Shown in pieces: positions 1-5,300 of a stretch of DNA of 5,394 nt; the stretch's first letter is position 1; every line of letters starts with the position of its first letter. Both the position numbers and the translations under genes were made by a program. The stretch is from Anaerolineae bacterium (GTDB taxonomy: Bacteria; Chloroflexota; Anaerolineae; Anaerolineales; Villigracilaceae), in the NCBI GenBank assembly GCA_003524705.1, contig DQGV01000460.1, forward strand, positions 1 through 5,394, written 5' to 3'. The notes under the pieces were generated by a model, which worked only from the letters and a program-made list of their open reading frames with translations, ran no database searches and was not told the DNA's origin.

Positions 1-9
1 TGATAAAAT
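1..9 (+). promoter_or_regulatory. Possible extended -10 element for a near-leaderless ybaK-type transcript
   Basis: The first nine bases read TGATAAAAT, which fits an extended -10 (TGn followed by a TATAAT-like hexamer with one mismatch). The transcription start would fall near base 16, two bases before ATG 18. This agrees with the absence of a ribosome binding site before that ATG. Any -35 region would lie outside the window. AT-rich DNA makes such matches by chance, so this is only a suggestion. Confidence 0.2.
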
Positions 10-17
10 TGCAAAAT

Positions 18-497
18 ATGGAAACACCTCCCGCTAGCATTGCGCTTGATAAACTAAATATTCCGCATACAACTTTTCACCACGAAGGTTCTGTCGAATC
101 GTATGAGCAAGCTGCACAAGAAAGAAATCAAAAAGTGGGGCAAGTGGTGAAATCTATTTTGTTTCGGGTGCGAGAGAATGAATTTGCTTTGGTTTTGGTG
201 GCAGGTCCGAAACCAATTTCGTGGAAGATTTTGCGGAAGGTGTTAGGTCGTTCGAGAATTTCAACGGCAACTGAAGAAGAAGTTCTAGAAGTGACAGGAT
301 ACAGAGTCGGGACTGTGAGTCCGTTTGGGTTGAAGAACCAAGTACGGGTTATCATTGAAGCGAATGTGCTGAAAGAAGAAATCGTTTCCACGGGTTCAGG
401 AGTCCGCAACACAGCCATCATCATCAAAAGCGCAGATTTACATCAAGCCTTGAAAGATGCAGAAGTTTTTGAATTAATTGAATCGGAGAATTTATGA
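18..497 (+). CDS. YbaK/EbsC-family aminoacyl-tRNA deacylase
   Basis: This is probably a cytoplasmic trans-editing enzyme that hydrolyses mischarged aminoacyl-tRNA, of the family that includes YbaK (Cys-tRNAPro deacylase) and the ProX/EbsC proteins. The frame gives 159 aa from ATG 18, a normal family length. Numbering below is from TTG 9, three codons earlier. K48 in VVKSILF matches the family's conserved active-site lysine. It is followed by a VLVAGPKPISW strand, a GYRVGTVSPFGL loop (97-108) and GSGVRNTAIIIKSADL (129-144). Together these are the YbaK signature. ATG 18 is preferred over TTG 9 because family homology starts about at ALDKLNIPHTTFHHEGSVESY. The frame is open to the window edge, so an upstream start cannot be excluded. 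No Shine-Dalgarno sequence precedes ATG 18. The stop overlaps the next ATG (ATGA). The family call is firm, but the exact tRNA and amino-acid specificity is not determinable. Confidence 0.9.
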   Translation: METPPASIALDKLNIPHTTFHHEGSVESYEQAAQERNQKVGQVVKSILFRVRENEFALVLVAGPKPISWKILRKVLGRSRISTATEEEVLEVTGYRVGTVSPFGLKNQVRVIIEANVLKEEIVSTGSGVRNTAIIIKSADLHQALKDAEVFELIESENL

Positions 498-1339
498 ATT
501 ACAAAAAACGTGGCATTGCTTTTTTAGAAAACGAATGGAAAACATACGTTGAACGATTTAATCGTTTCCCCAAAGATGAAGGCTTGAAGCGAGTCAATGC
601 GCATGGTTATGCACAATTTCGTGACATGCTCGCGCATATTTTGGCGTGGTGGGATGAGGGCATGAGCATTATTTTGGCAATTGCAGAGAACCGCGAATTT
701 GAACGCAAGAAATATGATTTTGATGTGTTTAATGCGGATGCAGTTGCGAAATATAAAGATTGGGATGAAAAAGAATTTTTGAATTTATTTGAAACATCGC
801 GCCTAAAATATGTAGAAGTATTGAAATCGATTGACGAATCTATATTTGATAATCGCCGTGTAAAAATTTGGATAAATGCAGTCTTTATTCATCATGCTCG
901 TGAGCATTTAGTAGTGTGCGATAAATTTTTAGTGCTAGATACACTTGAAAATGAATATCCAACTTTGATTGAAAAATTTGATGCGCTTGAAGATAAAACT
1001 GAATACATGAAAAGAGAAGGCTTTGAGCGTTTTGAAGATATTTTGGCGCACATCATTCGCTGGTGGGATGAAACCATGAAGGTGATTGAAAATATAAAGA
1101 ATAACCCTACACTTGAAGTTAAAGAACCGACTACAGAAGATATAGATACTTTCAATAAACAAGCTGTGGAACAATATAAAAATAAAAGTAGCGATGAAGT
1201 GCGAAATATTTTCGAACAAAAACGAACTGAAATGATTCAATTTGTTAAAAACCTACCCGAAAATTTGTTTGACAATCAAACAGTTCAGCATTGGTTTGCG
1301 GCAGATGTCGTTGAACATTTTGATGAACATAATCTGTAA
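494..1339 (+). CDS. Tandem two-domain DinB/ClbS-like four-helix-bundle protein
   Basis: This 281-aa protein is two DinB-superfamily domains fused in one chain. The DinB/YfiT/ClbS fold is a metal-binding four-helix bundle seen in thiol-dependent transferases, resistance proteins and many uncharacterised proteins. Domain 1 (about 9-148) and domain 2 (about 149-281) share, in the same order, LENE[WY] (11, 151), a DxLAHIxxWWDE helix (44-55, 182-193), FNxxAVxxYK (79-88, 220-229) and FDN (118, 259). Each has a full candidate metal triad: H48 with H134xxxH138, and H186 with H275xxxH279. The chain ends two residues after H279, a short C-terminal tail. The start overlaps the stop of the upstream gene (ATGA), suggesting translational coupling. 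Base composition is lower in G+C than the flanking genes, about one third in parts of the second domain. The superfamily call is well supported; the substrate is unknown. Confidence 0.82.
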   Translation: MNYKKRGIAFLENEWKTYVERFNRFPKDEGLKRVNAHGYAQFRDMLAHILAWWDEGMSIILAIAENREFERKKYDFDVFNADAVAKYKDWDEKEFLNLFETSRLKYVEVLKSIDESIFDNRRVKIWINAVFIHHAREHLVVCDKFLVLDTLENEYPTLIEKFDALEDKTEYMKREGFERFEDILAHIIRWWDETMKVIENIKNNPTLEVKEPTTEDIDTFNKQAVEQYKNKSSDEVRNIFEQKRTEMIQFVKNLPENLFDNQTVQHWFAADVVEHFDEHNL

Positions 1340-1348
1340 GGAAAAATT

Positions 1349-1837
1349 ATGATGGAACATGTTGTTTACCTCGCGCTCGGAAGTAATTTAGGAAATCGTT
1401 TGGCGAATATCAAAAATGCCATTTCAAATTTCACACCGCAATTGGATGTGAAAAAAAAATCGCCTGTGTATGAAACGCCGCCGTGGGGCTATGCAGACCA
1501 ACCTGCGTTTTTGAATCAAGTAGTGATGGCTGAAACATATCTTGAACCGCAAGATTTGCTTGAGCATTTGAAACGGCTCGAAGTTGTGCTTGGACGTGAA
1601 CCCACTTTTCAAAATGGTCCACGGTTGATAGATATTGATATTTTATTTTATGATGATGTGGTGATTGATTCTCCGCCTTTGCAGATTCCACATCCGCGTC
1701 TTCACCAGAGGGCATTTGTTCTTGTCCCTCTACATGACCTTGCGCCTGAACTGATTCATCCTACTTTAGGAAAGTCAGTTGGCGAAATGCTGTTGGATGT
1801 AGATAGATTGAATATTATGGAATATAAAGGAAAGTAA
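1349..1837 (+). CDS. folK: 2-amino-4-hydroxy-6-hydroxymethyldihydropteridine pyrophosphokinase (HPPK)
   Basis: HPPK transfers pyrophosphate from ATP to 6-hydroxymethyl-7,8-dihydropterin, the step before dihydropteroate synthase in cytoplasmic folate synthesis. The protein is 162 aa, a standard length, and all main motifs are present. They are YLALGSNLGNR (7-17), the pterin-loop YETPPWGYADQPAFLN (41-56), LGREP with R83, the GPRLIDIDILFY core (90-101) with R92 and the magnesium-binding pair D95/D97, and HPRLHQRAFVLVPL (115-128) with H115 and R121. Two ATGs are adjacent (1349 and 1352). AAGGA at 1338-1342 overlaps the upstream stop and lies 6 or 9 nt before them, so either could serve. Other folate genes such as folP or folB are not in the window. 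The gene sits 9 bp after the DinB-like gene and abuts the FAH-family gene. Confidence 0.96.
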   Translation: MMEHVVYLALGSNLGNRLANIKNAISNFTPQLDVKKKSPVYETPPWGYADQPAFLNQVVMAETYLEPQDLLEHLKRLEVVLGREPTFQNGPRLIDIDILFYDDVVIDSPPLQIPHPRLHQRAFVLVPLHDLAPELIHPTLGKSVGEMLLDVDRLNIMEYKGK

Positions 1838-2596
1838 ATGAGAATCGTTCGTTATCAAAATAGTGAAAATCAAATTGTGTATGGTTGGATGCTAGAAGAT
1901 AAAATCGGTGAAATTCAGGGAAACATTTTCAGCGAATATCGTCGCCGTGAAGCGAAAACTCCTGTCAAAGAGTTGAAACTGCTTGCGCCTTGCGAACCAA
2001 GCAAAATTGTATGTGTGGGGCGGAATTATGTCGAACATGCCAAAGAGTTGGGCAATGAAGTTCCAAAAGTCCCGTTGATTTTTTTCAAGCCACCATCATC
2101 TATTATCTCAAATGGAGATGACATTATTTTGCCAGTGCAATCCAAACAAATAGAGCATGAGGGTGAATTGGTGGTTGTGATTGGCAAACGCGCAAAAAAT
2201 GTCACGGCTGAAAATGCAAAGGAATATATTTTTGGTTACACCATTGGCAATGACGTGACCGCGAGAGATTTGCAAAAGAGTGATGGTCAATGGACGCGTG
2301 CCAAAGGCTTTGATACGTTTTGTTCATTTGGTCCATGGATTGATACAGATTTTGACCCATCCGATGCGGTTGTCACTTGTCGTGTGAATGGTCAAATGCG
2401 GCAAATGGCATCTACACGAGATATGGTTTTCAATGTCGGTACATTGATTGCTTACATTTCATCTGTGATGACGTTGGAACCCGGCGATTTAATTTTTACA
2501 GGTACACCTGCTGGTGTGGGTGAATTGAAAAATGGCGATGTTGTGGATGTTGAAATTGAAGGGTTGGGGAAGTTGAGTAACTTGGTAAAGGCGTAA
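1838..2596 (+). CDS. Fumarylacetoacetate hydrolase (FAH) family protein, FAHD1/acylpyruvase-like
   Basis: FAH-fold enzymes cleave or decarboxylate 2-oxo/acylpyruvate-type acids using a divalent metal; FAHD1-like members act on acylpyruvates and oxaloacetate. This 252-aa protein has a small N-terminal domain (about 1-50) followed by the FAH core. CVGRNYVEHAKEL (59-71) keeps the H67-xx-E70 pair corresponding to the FAHD1 catalytic dyad. IFFKP (81-85), the metal ligands E108 and E110 in HEGE, D139 in GNDVTARD, K156 in RAKGFDTFCSFGPW, and the FTGTPAGVG loop (220-228) are all present. Its ATG follows the folK stop with no gap. AAAGGA at 1826-1831, inside the folK end, lies 6 nt upstream. It is the last gene of the plus-strand run, before a hairpin with a T-run. 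Databases often label such proteins 2-hydroxyhepta-2,4-diene-1,7-dioate isomerase. With no aromatic-degradation neighbours, a metabolite-repair role is more likely, but this is inference. Confidence 0.92.
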   Translation: MRIVRYQNSENQIVYGWMLEDKIGEIQGNIFSEYRRREAKTPVKELKLLAPCEPSKIVCVGRNYVEHAKELGNEVPKVPLIFFKPPSSIISNGDDIILPVQSKQIEHEGELVVVIGKRAKNVTAENAKEYIFGYTIGNDVTARDLQKSDGQWTRAKGFDTFCSFGPWIDTDFDPSDAVVTCRVNGQMRQMASTRDMVFNVGTLIAYISSVMTLEPGDLIFTGTPAGVGELKNGDVVDVEIEGLGKLSNLVKA

Positions 2597-2601
2597 ATTC
2601 T

Positions 2602-2630
2602 GTAGGGACACGGCGTCGCCGTGTCCCTAC
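2602..2630. repeat. Likely member of a dispersed GTAGGGACACGGCG palindromic repeat family
   Basis: Apart from its terminator-like behaviour, this GC-rich palindrome stands out from its AT-rich surroundings. Similar GTAGGG(G/A)CACGGC... palindromes recur in intergenic regions of Anaerolineae and some cyanobacteria, as far as I recall. Only one copy occurs in this window, so the repeat status rests on that recollection and not on the sequence shown. Confidence 0.45.
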
Positions 2631-2636
2631 TTTTTT
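2602..2636 (+). terminator. Palindromic hairpin with T-run ending the plus-strand gene run
   Basis: GTAGGGACACGGCG (2602-2615) is followed by one T and then its exact reverse complement (2617-2630), a 14-bp arm palindrome. In RNA, 13 pairs around a GUC loop are possible. Six Ts follow directly (2631-2636), so on the plus strand this looks like a rho-independent terminator, 5 nt after the FAH-family stop. On the minus strand no U-run follows, so it may stop minus transcription less well. The minus-strand M50-like gene ends inside the right arm. Confidence 0.75.
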
Positions 2637-3202
2637 GAAATAAGATTTTTTATCTCTCGCCAAATCACTACACCATCTACAGAAGGGATTGGTAAGAATC
2701 CACCAAGCCCGAAGAATAGATTTACCGAAATCATGCTTGCATTTAGGTTTGACCAAAATCCAGCGGGGATAGATGACGCAAGAAAAATGCAAATCACTCC
2801 AACGATTATGTTGATAACAGGTCCACCCAAAGCACGACCAAGATGAGTTGTGTTTTTAATTTGGCTTTGGTCACCATGATAACGATTGACATCACGTAGG
2901 GCAGTGATAAGTAATTCATCCATCGGGCTTTTAACGATTTTTCCGCTAATGATGTGACCCAATGCATGAATCACTGTGGTGATTTCTACGGCTATGGTGA
3001 AGTATAAAGATTGACTTAATCGTTGTTCTAAACTTAGCCCGAGGTTAAGAAAATTAACCACAAAATGAAGTGCAAAAAATAAAAAGGGTCCAAGCCAAAC
3101 AAGGGAGGTGATGACAATGTCCACGCCCCAAAATTTCCCAAGCGAAATCTTGCGGACTGTATCTAAATTCTCGAAGATGAAAAATTTATTGTACTTGTGC
3201 AT
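2627..3202 (-). CDS. M50/site-2-protease-like membrane protein lacking the HExxH glutamate
   Basis: The 191-aa protein has the layout of a compact intramembrane metalloprotease of the M50 (site-2 protease) family. An N-terminal LGKFWGVDIVITSLVWLGPFLF segment (21-41) leads into TM1. A helix at about 64-90 carries the zinc motif. ALGGPVINIIVG (124-135) matches the family's GPxxN segment, and NLFFGLGGFLPIPSVDG (161-177) matches the conserved N...PxPxxDG motif with D176. The zinc motif reads H79-A-L-G-H83, so the catalytic Glu of HExxH is Ala (codon GCA). The protein may therefore be a non-proteolytic pseudoenzyme that binds or gates membrane partners; that role is inference. It is the last gene of a minus-strand membrane operon, starting 1 nt after the upstream stop, with no clear ribosome binding site, so coupling is likely. 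Its last codons and stop overlap the T-run and palindrome shared with the convergent run. Confidence 0.75.
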   Translation of the reverse strand: MHKYNKFFIFENLDTVRKISLGKFWGVDIVITSLVWLGPFLFFALHFVVNFLNLGLSLEQRLSQSLYFTIAVEITTVIHALGHIISGKIVKSPMDELLITALRDVNRYHGDQSQIKNTTHLGRALGGPVINIIVGVICIFLASSIPAGFWSNLNASMISVNLFFGLGGFLPIPSVDGVVIWREIKNLISKK

Positions 3203-3203
3203 A

Positions 3204-4025
3204 TCAGCTTAATGATTCACGCCAATTGCCGATGGCAAGATAAATTCCGCACAAGCCAGTCAATGCAAAGAGGATGAAACCAATCCATAAAGTGGGGCTA
3301 GACCAATTGACTTCGGACGAGAAGCGAGTCAATTGTAAGAGAATGCTGGGGAGAATCAGAATCAGCATAGGGGTAGCGAGACGCGTTCTCGTCTTATTAT
3401 TTTCAAAGCGCATCGAAAGCATTAAAGTTCCAACAGCGATTAACCATCCACTTAAAGAACGAGCCGTTAATGGAGTAAGTTGCCACGGGAAAATTGGAAT
3501 CAAAAAGTTGGGAATAAAAAATGTGATGACTGCAATTAAAGTTAATCCGCCACCGAGAATTAATAAAGCCAAGCGTAACCATGCAGGGATTGGGTCTTCC
3601 ATATTTGAGGTTGCATCTTGTTTTCTTTTTTGATGCCAAAGATACAATGCCACAAAAATTGGAGGTGGTAAAAGATAACTTGCAAACCAAACATAAAACG
3701 GAAATGTACCCACTGAAAATTTATCCCAATGCAAAAATGTTGCTGCAAGTTGAACTGTGCAAAATAATGCGGCAGGCAAAATCATCACGCGAATCATTTC
3801 CCAACGTTTGGCAAGCAAAGGTAATAAAAATAATGGAGCCGATGTAATATAAAACGCGCCAAGCAATGAAGCCATCACAGTGGGTGTGATGTGCCATGCA
3901 AAATTTGTTTCGGTTTCAGCAGGTGCAACGGCAATGGCTAATACTGCGGCAACACCAAATAAAACTTCTACAAACAACCAAGCGCGTAATGGAAAATAAA
4001 TAGACAAACCTTTTGAAGTCATCAT
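3204..4025 (-). CDS. Eight-TM membrane protein with internal duplication, unknown function
   Basis: I do not recognise a characterised function. The 273-aa protein is very hydrophobic, with about eight TM segments: 12-35, 47-73, 78-98, 108-131, 148-172, 182-206, 214-232 and 244-267. A polar linker (about 132-147) separates two halves. Each half has a marker just before its second TM, W44-HITP48 and W181-QLTP185, followed by a small-residue-rich helix and a W[FI]-containing fourth TM, so it is a duplicated 4-TM unit. The same unit appears twice in the 267-aa protein two genes upstream, making the two proteins paralogues. The start is ATG 4025 with a second ATG directly after. AAGGA (plus coordinates 4033-4037) lies 7 nt upstream. 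The start overlaps the previous stop (ATGA). No catalytic or ligand-binding motif is evident. Transport, sensing or a structural role are all possible. Confidence 0.8.
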   Translation of the reverse strand: MMTSKGLSIYFPLRAWLFVEVLFGVAAVLAIAVAPAETETNFAWHITPTVMASLLGAFYITSAPLFLLPLLAKRWEMIRVMILPAALFCTVQLAATFLHWDKFSVGTFPFYVWFASYLLPPPIFVALYLWHQKRKQDATSNMEDPIPAWLRLALLILGGGLTLIAVITFFIPNFLIPIFPWQLTPLTARSLSGWLIAVGTLMLSMRFENNKTRTRLATPMLILILPSILLQLTRFSSEVNWSSPTLWIGFILFALTGLCGIYLAIGNWRESLS

Positions 4026-4417
4026 GAATTTTTCCTTTTGTTATAAAAATGAATTCCTAATGCAATGATGCCAAGCACACCAATCAACAAATGAAATGGA
4101 TGGTCAAATGGTTGTAAATGAAACATGGTTGGCGAGTGTGTGATGAAACCATATAATGCCAAGCCTGTATAAAAAATTGTAAAACCAATTGTGAACCACA
4201 ATGTACCCGCTTCACCACTTTTGAAAAGAATCCACAACGCAATTAATCCTGTAATGATATGCAAACTAGAATGAATGGGCACCATTTGTGTCACTGCAAG
4301 CAATTGTGGAAAGGCTTCGTTCAAAGAAGGAATCAAACGAAACAAAAGTGTAGATGTGCCTTGCAACAACAAAAAGATTCCGACTAAGGCTGTATAAAAA
4401 CGAGTTGGATTTTTCAT
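4022..4417 (-). CDS. Small four-TM DUF4383-like membrane protein
   Basis: This 131-aa integral membrane protein has four predicted helices (about 8-29, 48-66, 71-91 and 105-124) and a short basic C-terminus (NKRKNS). Two similar histidine-bearing segments, IHSSLHIITG (48-57) and DHPFHLLIG (105-113), introduce TM2 and TM4. Together with the length, this resembles the DUF4383 family, in which an LHxxxG motif is repeated. That family has no established function. Several histidines lie near helix ends (H49, H53, H94, H100, H106, H109, H122), which could bind metal or haem, but the sequence does not prove it. It overlaps its neighbours on both sides by ATGA, sitting between the two paralogous 8-TM genes, so a joint complex is plausible. 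Family assignment is from memory of the pattern and is moderate. Confidence 0.7.
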   Translation of the reverse strand: MKNPTRFYTALVGIFLLLQGTSTLLFRLIPSLNEAFPQLLAVTQMVPIHSSLHIITGLIALWILFKSGEAGTLWFTIGFTIFYTGLALYGFITHSPTMFHLQPFDHPFHLLIGVLGIIALGIHFYNKRKNS

Positions 4418-5217
4418 GATGACTTTGCGCCTCTATCTCTAACGGATACTTGAGTCATCCACCCCAGCATTGCACTCGCTATTGCGAATCCACCAAACCA
4501 AACCCATGCAGAGATATTTGCAAACGAAAACAAGTCACGATGAATCAATGAAGCGATAAAGACTCCGAAGGCAAAAACAAATGTCCCGATGAGAACGACG
4601 CGCACTTCATCCCATCTTTCCATGCGACTAATTAATAAACTTCCGATTCCATACGAAAGAAACGGTGCTGAATAAATTTGTGCTAACAATGGAGTAATTT
4701 TCCAGGGCCAGTTATTCACCATCATCGCTGGAAAAAATAAAAGCAACAGGGCTAACAATGTGACTATGATTCCTTGAATCAATACATATGTTTTCATCCA
4801 ATTTGGAATGGATGAGCCGTTTCCTTTTTCGTTCAAGTTTCGATGAGTCCATGCTACCCAGATGGCAATGGCAGGATAAATAAAATAAGCCCCAAACCAA
4901 ATCCAAACTTGTGTGCGGCTGTAATCAAATTCGCCTAAATAAAAAAGTGATACGATGAATAACATGCCTGTCCAAATGGCAATCATCGGAACCATAATTT
5001 TTACTTCAAAATATTTTTGTGAAAAAACTCCAGCAATCATAAATGCTGTGCCAGATAAATACATTGCCCCTAAAAACCTAGCATGTAATGGTGGCACCAA
5101 CCATGGAATGGCTTGGTCTACTTTTGTTGGAATAAAATATCCCCACACACCAACCCATAATGCCAACAAACCAACTGCTACAAAATAAAACCTCAAGTTG
5201 CGTGTCACCATTTGCAT
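4414..5217 (-). CDS. Eight-TM membrane protein with internal duplication, paralogue of the downstream one
   Basis: This is the first gene of the minus-strand operon; I do not recognise a characterised function. The 267-aa product has about eight TM helices: 8-28, 44-64, 74-94, 103-123, 141-163, 179-197, 207-224 and 235-253. It splits into two 4-TM halves joined by a polar linker (about 124-140). Markers W39-LVPP43 and W172-KITP176 start the equivalent helices, and WIWFGAYF (105-112) and WVWFGGFA (238-245) mark the last helix of each half. Spacing between repeats is about 133 residues, close to the 137 in the 273-aa paralogue. The start at 5217 has a strong GAGGTG (plus coordinates 5223-5228) 5 nt upstream; a second ATG six bases further in is less well placed. 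The stop overlaps the start of the DUF4383-like gene. A TATAAT element lies in the divergent spacer. Confidence 0.82.
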   Translation of the reverse strand: MQMVTRNLRFYFVAVGLLALWVGVWGYFIPTKVDQAIPWLVPPLHARFLGAMYLSGTAFMIAGVFSQKYFEVKIMVPMIAIWTGMLFIVSLFYLGEFDYSRTQVWIWFGAYFIYPAIAIWVAWTHRNLNEKGNGSSIPNWMKTYVLIQGIIVTLLALLLLFFPAMMVNNWPWKITPLLAQIYSAPFLSYGIGSLLISRMERWDEVRVVLIGTFVFAFGVFIASLIHRDLFSFANISAWVWFGGFAIASAMLGWMTQVSVRDRGAKSS

Positions 5218-5239
5218 TGAGTCACCTCGGTTATGATGA

Positions 5240-5267
5240 TATGTTTACAGATTCAATTATAAACATA
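5240..5267. promoter_or_regulatory. 8-bp inverted repeat, candidate operator in the divergent spacer
   Basis: TATGTTTA (5240-5247) and its exact reverse complement TAAACATA (5260-5267) flank a 12-nt spacer. The repeat covers the TATAAT of the minus-strand operon. A dimeric repressor bound here could control that operon and perhaps the plus-strand gene too. The region is AT-rich, so a chance inverted repeat is possible. Confidence 0.4.
5256..5261 (-). promoter_or_regulatory. Perfect -10 (TATAAT) for the minus-strand membrane operon
   Basis: Read on the minus strand, these bases are TATAAT, placed about 38 nt before the ATG at 5217 and upstream of its ribosome binding site. This implies a leader of roughly 30 nt. 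No convincing -35 stands at 16-18 nt; the best match is TTCAAT (three of six) at 19 nt. It may therefore depend on an activator, or be a chance AT-rich match. Confidence 0.4.
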
Positions 5268-5288
5268 ATTTTGTGGTTAAATTGAACT

Positions 5289-5294
5289 AAGGAG
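5289..5294 (+). promoter_or_regulatory. Strong ribosome binding site for the plus-strand gene at 5301
   Basis: AAGGAG lies 6 nt before ATG 5301, ideal spacing. This is the main reason for calling a real gene start at the edge of the window despite only 31 codons being visible. Confidence 0.75.
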
Positions 5295-5300
5295 CGTGCC

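Noticed and set aside
1451..1459. Run of nine A residues inside folK that could allow slippage or phase variation
   Set aside because: The frame is intact through it (three Lys codons, 35-37) and all downstream HPPK motifs are in frame, and AAA runs are expected in AT-rich genes.
2496..2792. Minus-strand open frame of 98 codons across the convergent junction
   Set aside because: It overlaps both the FAH-family gene end and the M50-like gene and reads through the palindrome. The arginine-rich stretch is just the translated palindrome.
3274..3633. Plus-strand open frame of 119 codons opposite the 273-aa membrane protein
   Set aside because: It lies wholly antisense to a well-supported gene, has no ribosome binding site or recognisable motif, and its composition is what a reversed hydrophobic gene would give.
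4955..5188. Plus-strand open frame of 77 codons opposite the 267-aa membrane protein
   Set aside because: Antisense shadow with no start signal and no family resemblance.
5244..5269. TTTACA (5244-5249) and CATAAT (5264-5269) as a plus-strand promoter for the gene at 5301
   Set aside because: Both hexamers are good matches, but the 14-nt spacing is too short for a standard promoter. The plus-strand promoter remains undefined.
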